64,000 nucleotides of DNA. Source: Akebia trifoliata (lineage: Eukaryota > Streptophyta > Magnoliopsida > Ranunculales > Lardizabalaceae). The notes below the pieces were generated by a model. It did not search any database, had not been told where the DNA came from, and saw only the letters and a list, made by a program, of their open reading frames with translations. The stretch spans positions 17,284,248 through 17,348,247 of the forward strand of contig CM030710.1 of NCBI GenBank assembly GCA_017979445.1. The letters are read 5' to 3'. How positions within the stretch are numbered: position 1 is the stretch's first letter; every line of letters starts with the position of its first letter. Shown piece by piece: positions 56,957-64,000 of the stretch. A program made the position numbers and the translations under genes.

Positions 56957-58840
56957 TATAAACACCACATTTTTGCATCCCTCCTATTTTGACGATCCGT
57001 CACTCAGTTGTTGTGGATTCCTAATGATGAGCGCAAGGAACTCAAAAGTTTGTGAGAAGCATCCTTCCAATTCCCTTTGTCTTCTAATTTCACTCTCTTC
57101 GTTCTCCTGGCCACGTGACATAGAATTACGCGCGCTTAGGATCGCTTTCCACCCACCTTAGCAAGCACTACGCGTAGGTTCATTACACATTTGGATAACT
57201 TAGAGACCTCGTTACGCTAGAAAAATATGACCTCAAGACTTAAAAATAATCATATTCGGACCGAAAGAAACTTCATGCCAAAATTCACCAAAATGGACAA
57301 AAATCAATAAAATGATGAAAATACCCTTCATAAATTTAGGATCTTCGAAAAGTTTCGAAAGTACCTCCATTGCACTCAGAATGAGATTTTGAGTCTAATA
57401 GAACCCAAATCGATAAAATCGGAGAAATTTATGAAAAATCACAAAATGACTGAAACACCCCTTGATGTTCAATTTGAATGTAGAGACCTTGATTCTTAGG
57501 AAAATCGAAATAAAACAACCAACTTGAAAATTTTTAAATGGAAATAAAATTAAAATTCAAACGATAAACTTGAAAATCTTAAATCAATATTCGATCCAAA
57601 ATTTAATCAACCCATTAACATTCAAATTAAAATCCAAATCGACCAATCAACATTTAAATTAAAATTCGATCAACCAATCAAATTGAAATTAAATTCCAAT
57701 CAACCAATTAAATTAAAATTAAAATCCGGTTGACTAATTAACATTGAAATTAAAGCCCAATCAATCAATCAAATTGAATTTAAAACTCAATCGACCAATC
57801 AATATTCAAATCAAAACATGATCAACGAGTCGAATTCAAATCTTAATTTAATCAACCAATCAAGATCAAAAAATAAAACTCAATTAACCCATCAAATTAA
57901 AATCAAATCAAAATTAAAAATTATGAAATTAATCAATCAATTAAAATAAAAAATAAAAAATAAATCAATAATGATCTACCAACGTGCCACGGGTTACGAA
58001 ACATAGGATCATGGTCCCTTTCTTTCTAAACTCAAATAGAGAGATATTCTCTCTTTGGTTTGGTAAAAAAAAGAATAAAAAATAAAACAAAAGAAACAAA
58101 AGAAACAAAAGAACAAAAAGATAGGACAAGCATGCTATGGTCTTCCACAATAGCCCAACCTATTATTTATCTTATTCTCCACGTTCAAACAGCCCGAAAC
58201 TGCTGTTGCCTTCCTCTCTCATTCTCAGTCGACCTTCTTCAACTCATGTCCTATAACTTCCCCTATCTTTTTCTTCTTCTTTGCTTACTACTGCAACACA
58301 TTCTCCCAGACCTACAAGAACGTTTCTACCCAGTCTCTTTTCTACTTACTGCTGCAACGACCTTCACATCCCTCACGTTCTGCTACATCACACTCATCTT
58401 TCAGTTCAACCACTGTCATCATTTATAGCACCCTCTACAACCCTCTCTTTCATCTTTTGGTTCAGCCATTATCATCTTCCGCAGCATCCTCTACAATCCT
58501 TCTCCATCTTTCCTTTCACCTCTTAGTTTCGTTCCTTCATATTAACTTTTAGTCCCCATCTCTTCTTGTTAATGCCTAGACAGCAGTCCTCCTTCCTTTC
58601 TCATAGCAACAGCTATCCCAGTGCCATCATTATTACAATAGCAACACTGCCATCATCTCCCTACATCAATTTTTTCTCTCCTTGACATCCTGTACCCGGC
58701 AAAAATAGTCCCTCTCTGATTTATTGGACACCCCACAGCGGTCATCATCTCGTTCTCTTCCCACATTCTTTAGCGTCACATGCGATTTCGAGGTTCTTTT
58801 GAAGGAATCCAAGCATCCGAAATTATTCGGAGAAGGTAAG
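56957..58840 (+). mobile_element. Diverged Tat-like LTR, forward
   Basis: Begins TATAAACACCACATTTTTGC, a decayed TGTAGACACCCCATTTTTGC, and follows the family order: 'gttacgctagaaaaatatga', 'gaaagaaacttcatgccaaa', and 'ttcataaatttagg', then a long tract of AATTAAAATC/AATCAACC-type repeats (57520-57950), a pyrimidine-rich tract (58150-58700) and 'gagaaggtaag' at about 58828 as in LTR E (18386). The 3' end and primer site were not found. The Thr/Leu-rich frames at 58060-58526 derive from pyrimidine-rich sequence. Confidence 0.6.
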
Positions 58841-58869
58841 CTTTTTATTTATTTTTGATTTCGTAGTTT

Positions 58870-59470
58870 TTTTTATGCATTTGAATTGACTCGCTGATTT
58901 TTTGTGTACGTGGCACTAATAGAGGTTTCCGATTTTCCAAAACATTAGTTAATCGATTCACTGATTTTTTGTATTGATAGATTGATCCAATTAATCTCTT
59001 ACACAAAAAGTTAACGAGCCAACTCACTGATTTGTATATGCATAGGAATTTCAAAATCAAAATTTTTATATAATTGACACATGAGTTAACTCATTGATTT
59101 TTATGTGCATAGGAATTTCTCGAATCGGTTTTTTCAATAAATTGGCACGTGAGTCGAATCACTGATTTTTATGTGCATAGAAACTTAAAATCAAACCTTT
59201 TTAATAAAATGGGCACATGAGTTGACTCACTGATTTCTATGTACATTGGGGATTTAAAGTTGAATTTTTCAATAAAATGGGTACATAAAATGGGTACGTG
59301 AGTTGACTCATTGATTTTTGTGTAAATTGGGAGACAACTTATTTTTACTTTTTCAAAATGTCATCAATGAGTCGATTCACTAATTGGCGTGCACGTGGCA
59401 TAACAATTGATTTCGTTTTTCTAAAATGTGACCACATCAATTCACTGATTTTTGGTGCTACGTAAGCATT
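58870..59470 (+). repeat. ~65-bp tandem array after the diverged LTR
   Basis: About nine units marked by 'gactcactgatttttatgtg' and variants, at roughly 58889, 58955, 59018, 59085, 59155, 59222, 59300, 59375 and 59430. Unit length varies from 60 to 78 bp. Position after an LTR parallels the leader arrays of A and G. Confidence 0.8.
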
Positions 59471-59519
59471 ATTGAACGTGGGATTCCACTACGCGAAATT
59501 TTAAGAATTCACATGGTAA

Positions 59520-59880
59520 AAAAAAAAAAAAAATAATTCAAAAAATCATAGTTTGCTAATTTTGGGAATTTATGGATTTTTTCATTGATTTGGTGACTTT
59601 CCTAAAATCATGAGTTTCTATTTTTGGAAAATTAGCATTTGTGAATTGTTAATTTAGGAAGTTCAATATTCATAATTTCCTATTTTAGAAAATCATTCTT
59701 ACAAATTTCTAATTAGGGACTCGTCAGATTTGGAAATTTCTACTATGGGAAGTTTATTTTTTTCCAACTTGGGAGCTTCTCACAATTTCATAAACTTTCA
59801 ATTTAGGAAATTTCAAATTTCCAGTTTAACTATCTACTTTATTTGAAGATACTAGATGATAAAGCACTAGTACAAATACA
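59520..59880. repeat. A-run and degenerate short repeats
   Basis: A 15-base A-run at about 59519-59533 is followed by loosely repeated ~30-bp phrases built from 'aatttcctattttagaaa' and 'gggaatt'. Too diverged to define a unit. Confidence 0.45.
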
Positions 59881-60479
59881 CATAATTAGTGAAATTTTTT
59901 TTCTTTCGATCATATTTAACATGTTTTTTATGTTACTTTGTACGCCCAACTATGTCACTTGGGCAATGGTGGCCACATGTTTTTTCATGCTTTGATATGA
60001 ACATGAGAGGTGCTTGGCCCAAGTACTACCTTCTCGTCCCTGGATTTCTTCCTAGGCACATAAGAGCAGGAGGTCAACCGTAGCACCAATCACTTGAAGG
60101 ATTTAGCTCCCTATGTTTGATGGAAGCATCAATTACATTAATCGTAATCCAATATTTCACCCGATCATCAAAGTTTTTAAAATAGATTTTGGTAAATATG
60201 TAAAATATTTTCTATGAGGGAAACCAATCATACCCATTCAAATTTACACATTATTAGTCATTCAAGTAACAAAAAAGCAAAGAAAAACAGAGTTTGCTTA
60301 CTGTATTAGTGAATTGAGCCATGATCTATATCTATCATCAAGTTCTACGGCTAGGAAAAGTTATGTTGGTTTGATGTAGAAGGAAATTGTTATGTGACCT
60401 TTGTTTTATACATAAAAATTTAATTAAAAAGTTGAAAAAAATAAACGAAGAGGATGGGAAGCCTACTTGTGTATAACGA

Positions 60480-60560
60480 AAAATAAATGAGAATGGGAAG
60501 CCTACCTGTTTATACAATCAAGTATCTAGCTTGTTGATGATGTTCTCTATTACATGACAG
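60480..60560 (+). repeat. Dispersed direct duplication, copy 1
   Basis: 'gatgggaagcctacctgttt' variant followed by 'tcaagtatctagcttg' and 'ttacatgacagaatta'. The same series is at 61345-61428. A third partial start is at 60453. Spacing is about 866 bp. Confidence 0.65.
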
Positions 60561-61344
60561 AATTATTACCCGAAAATCAGACCAACTTTAGATTTTCAAC
60601 TTAGTGTGAGCAATTCATCTAAGTGTAAAGACTTTATATTGTGAAGATTATTTTTTTTCCAATAGAAAGATTATGTCTATCAATAAAGTTGAAATCTTCC
60701 ACCATTAAGGTATTGAAATGAAGTTTAACAAAGAGTGAGTTTTGTTATAAAATCCATAGAAAGATCTTGATCACTGAAAGATACTATGATCTTTCCCAAA
60801 TTCAAATGTTTTCTGTTGTGATAGATGTCTTGAATCTAGTTGGTGGTTTACTCACCATTATGGTTTGCAAGGGAAATTTTGATATTTTGGATTACAAGTA
60901 TGTATTTGCTCATCCATGAAAGCAGGCACATTGCCAAACCACAGAAATCTTGTTGCATTCTATGTTCTTTTATCTATTTAATTTTCTTGCTATAAAGAAA
61001 ATTTAAGTATATCTGAGAAACCCTTTAAAGGCATAATAAATATGAAATTTTTTTAGAGGGAGCAACCTGTGAGTCCAAAGGATTGACTTATCAATGCATG
61101 AACGACAAATATGGCCTCCATATTCTCTAAAGCCCTATCTTTGATCATTCTCTTAGTACAAATACAAACGTCTTTCTACTAGTTGAAAGATCAGTATAAC
61201 CATTCACTGAAAAACCAACTAGAAAAGTAAGAATATTTTATCTTGTATTTTACCAAAAAATAGAAAAGATTTTTATTAAAATTGTTAAGAAGGAAAAGAA
61301 ATGGGAGTGAACTTAAATATAATTAGACTAAAAAAATAATTACC
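60561..61344. other. Unassigned sequence between duplicated segments
   Basis: AT-rich without a recognised coding segment. It could be the interior of a small repeat element bounded by the duplicated ~80-bp segments, but no termini are visible. Confidence 0.35.
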
Positions 61345-61428
61345 AACGAAGATGGGAAGCCTACCTTTATATACTATCAAGTATCATGCTTGTCTATGAT
61401 GCTTTCTGTTACATAACAGAATTATACT
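61345..61428 (+). repeat. Dispersed direct duplication, copy 2
   Basis: Second copy of the ~80-bp segment, about 80-85% alike by eye. Confidence 0.65.
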
Positions 61429-64000
61429 AAACATAAATCCAACATAAATCCCAAAGGACTGAATACATGAAGCTTTCAATATTTCAAGTATATTATAAAC
61501 ATAACTATAGAAATAGTTTCTCAAGTTATTTAACCACTAAGCTTATATTCAAACATAGAATTATATATAGCCTAGATGCAACCCGTAGATCTTTATGTAT
61601 TCCATTCTTGAAAATAACTAAAGAAGAAAAAATGGACTAAGAAGGGAAGACTTGAAGAGATCATCTTTACAGGGCACAGAGACAAAGATTGAATTTTTTC
61701 CAACTAATTTTCTAAAATATAGGGTTATCTATATAGAGACAAAGAGAACTCATCTTACACATGAATATGCTTTGTTCCTTGTCTCTCCCTACACTCAATC
61801 TGTGAAGAATTCTCTACATCTTAGAAAATTATACCAAACTAGTGTTTGGATGGCTCAGATTAACTACATAGAAATATTGATTATGTTTTATAATCACTAA
61901 GAAATGATGACAAAAGCAATATTTGGATTAGATTCTTTATCATGTAAGACAATAGGAGCGTTGCCTCAGACAGATAAAAAACATGTACCAAAGAAGAATA
62001 AATGTCAATGAATGAGAAATTTCAAGTCAAAGAGATTATAAGGATAACTACTACCCACTTGATTAATTGATTTTAGGACCCAAATAATTCTTAGGTATCT
62101 CTAAAAAACCTTCCTTGTCTTTGCTTTCTTTACTAAAAGGTTTATTTTTCCAAAATATGTTCTTTCGATGCTTTGGATATTGCTTCAATAGAACCAACTG
62201 CTTGATTAAACTGAACAAAAGAGAAAATAGGTAAGGTAGTACTATTTTCAAATACAAAGAATTCATTTCATTTATACAAATAAACCTCCATATATTAAGC
62301 ACCACAATATAGATGTATGCTGATGCCAGATTGATGCATGAAAAAAAGACAAATATATAGGCAATAAACTTTGAACTCCATAAAAAGTCATTAATTTAAA
62401 TGAACCCACCGCAACTTGTTAAAAAATGGACATCTAGATGTAAAAGAACATTGGTGGCAAAGAAAATTAAGAACTTGACTCCATTGATTAAACTTACTTT
62501 TTTTTTTTTTCACTTGATTGCAAATATAGGTAAGAAGATAACTGAATTCAATGTTGGAAACTACTATATAATGAGGTCCCAAAAAAATTCCAACAACTTT
62601 ATATAAGGTGTTAGGTGAGGTTTCATATGAGAGATGTTTAAAGGATCAAAAAAAAAAAAAATTTCATACGACAAGATCATTCATGTTGTTCCTAAAGTTA
62701 TGGTCAAAACTCCAAGAGCTTTATCACTTTGATTTGGATGATGGCTATTCGAAATATTGAAAAGCTACATAATAAATGAGGTACCAACACACCTTCTTTA
62801 AAAATGGATCGAGTACAAAGAGGACGACTCAACTTTGTAGTGCCCATTGGGGAGAGATTTTCATGGAGAAAGCTGAACTTAATAGCTGACACTGGAAGAA
62901 CCAATTAAGAAAAAAAATAATTACCAAATTAAGCACGTAAATTTCAAGATTCTAAACCAAATTCAAACCAAACAAAAAATATATCACCATAATATAAACC
63001 AAGAAAACTGAGCTTTAACTGAATTTTTAAACCTAAATTGCAACAAAATTATAAATAGATAAATAACAAAAATATAAAACTACAGTATGAGAATGAATCA
63101 ATCCCTTTCTCAAAATTTTGTGAGTTTGCCTCCTTCCAACCAAGCTTTTTACCACAAGTATGTCCTAGGCCTCCTATGGAGGAGTCTTCACATGCCATAT
63201 GTGCACTCCAATGTCATCTAGCGGACAAATGTTTCAGAGAATATAGTGATGCTTAGTATTCCAATCCTCCATGACTAATACTTTAAGCAATTGAGTTTTT
63301 CAATCCCAAACATAACCCACCTTCTTCCATCCAAAACCCCAAACTTCCCTAAAAACAATACTAAACCAACTTTCCAAGGAAAAAAATTGCTATAAAAACC
63401 ACACAAAGTACTACAAAAATTCTAAAATTGTGACGTATAGTAGAAAAAGGTACGATCTTGAAAGCTACTATATTATTAGTAAATCTACGTAATTGTTTCC
63501 AACAAAAATTCCTAAATACAAATACAAATAGATTAAAACCACATGGATCCAATCAAACTGGAATCCTTGTCCAAGAAGAAAAGCATAAGAAGATAACAAC
63601 AAATATAAACATTTTACAAAAATTAAAAACGAAATTACAATATAAACACCTAAAAAGGAACAAATTTACTTCAATTTTTTAGATTAATTGTGACAATTCA
63701 AGCAGCAATAATCACAAGAACATAAACCCTACGACTTCGGATTCACATTGTTTCATCGCAAAATCAACCTTTAAAGAGAAAATGAAACCCTAAAATGACA
63801 TTTTTAGAATCACATCAATTCAAAACTTGGAGTAAAACCTTAGCTAAATAGAGCAATCAAAGAGTAGTTTCATTATTGTTTGATTAAATCGAAGAGAAGT
63901 AAGAGGTACAATTAATCTTGAGCTCCAATCAAAGCTAGGTTTTATCTCTTCAAACCCTAGATCTAGGAAGCTGTGGAGAGAGTGAGTGTGTGAGTGAGAT
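61429..64000. other. Unassigned, possible reverse-strand gene flank at the end
   Basis: No protein family recognised; the frames at 61652-61900, 62063-62305, 62704-62904 and 63361-63682 are short and unsupported. The last ~100 bases on the minus strand begin with 'ctctctccacagcttcctag' and 'agggtttgaagagat', a pyrimidine-rich start and AGGGTTT motif often seen in plant 5' UTRs, so a reverse gene may begin near here. This is only a suggestion. Confidence 0.3.

Noticed and set aside
58060..58428. 122-codon frame rich in Leu/Thr/Cys
   Set aside because: Pyrimidine-rich part of a diverged LTR; no family similarity and overlapped by another equally good frame.
1..64000. CRISPR arrays, bacterial operons or an integrated organelle genome
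   Set aside because: No short regular direct repeats with unique spacers and no prokaryote-like or organelle-like gene blocks; introns, LTRs and plant families point to nuclear plant DNA.

Overview
This is a stretch of nuclear DNA from a flowering plant. It is AT-rich, gene-poor and built almost entirely of nested, decayed LTR retrotransposons. The evidence is LTRs with TG...CA ends, a primer-binding site complementary to plant tRNA-Arg, gag/protease/integrase remnants of the plant-specific Tat, Athila and chromovirus lineages of Ty3/Gypsy, and host gene pieces with plant homologues (a DUF716/TMEM45-like protein, a soluble epoxide hydrolase exon). The species cannot be named from the sequence alone.

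Region 1-31.85 kb is dominated by one Tat/Ogre-like family whose LTR runs TGTAGACACC...TTTCA. Six LTRs are visible: A 4774-6220 (-), B 8597-10178 (-), E 16929-18662 (+), D 21468-23190 (-, solo, with an exact 5-bp target duplication), F 26766-28071 (-, truncated) and G 28801-30397 (+). Around them lie internal pieces of at least five copies: tRNA-Arg primer sites, long leaders, a conserved 'R block' (about 0.7 kb), one readable but stop-broken gag (24706-26124), integrase remains (12483-13180) and 3' minisatellites. No copy is intact.

The most unusual structure is in the leaders. A long imperfect inverted repeat brackets a segment whose content differs from copy to copy: a ~180-bp array in A, a 192-bp array in G, and host-like sequence with an epoxide hydrolase exon in E. 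A second is a hairpin near the LTR 3' end, with a fixed 13-nt loop and a stem that changes in a compensated way between two LTR families.

A 100-N assembly gap (31854-31953) joins retroelement G to the 3' half of a DUF716 gene (31955-32389), the only part of the window that looks like an intact functional coding sequence. Downstream, 32.4-43 kb is mostly unassigned. It holds decayed exon-like segments of an unidentified gene (33.1-34.2 kb), a 41-bp minisatellite (36.0-36.4 kb), a reverse-strand chromovirus gag-protease remnant (38.9-41 kb), a CACTA-like MITE and a SINE-like repeat.

Region 43-59.5 kb holds a second Tat-type solo LTR (43261-45196, exact TSD AATTG) with a long G-poor tract, a broken plant-mobile-domain gene (48.5-50.2 kb), an Athila-type gag-protease-RT fragment (50.6-53.7 kb) cut off by a 3-kb Del/Tekay-like LTR (53688-56694), and a diverged Tat-like LTR followed by a ~65-bp array. 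From 59.8 kb to the end I see no recognisable gene, only a short dispersed duplication and possible UTR-like sequence at the extreme end. All boundaries were read by eye.
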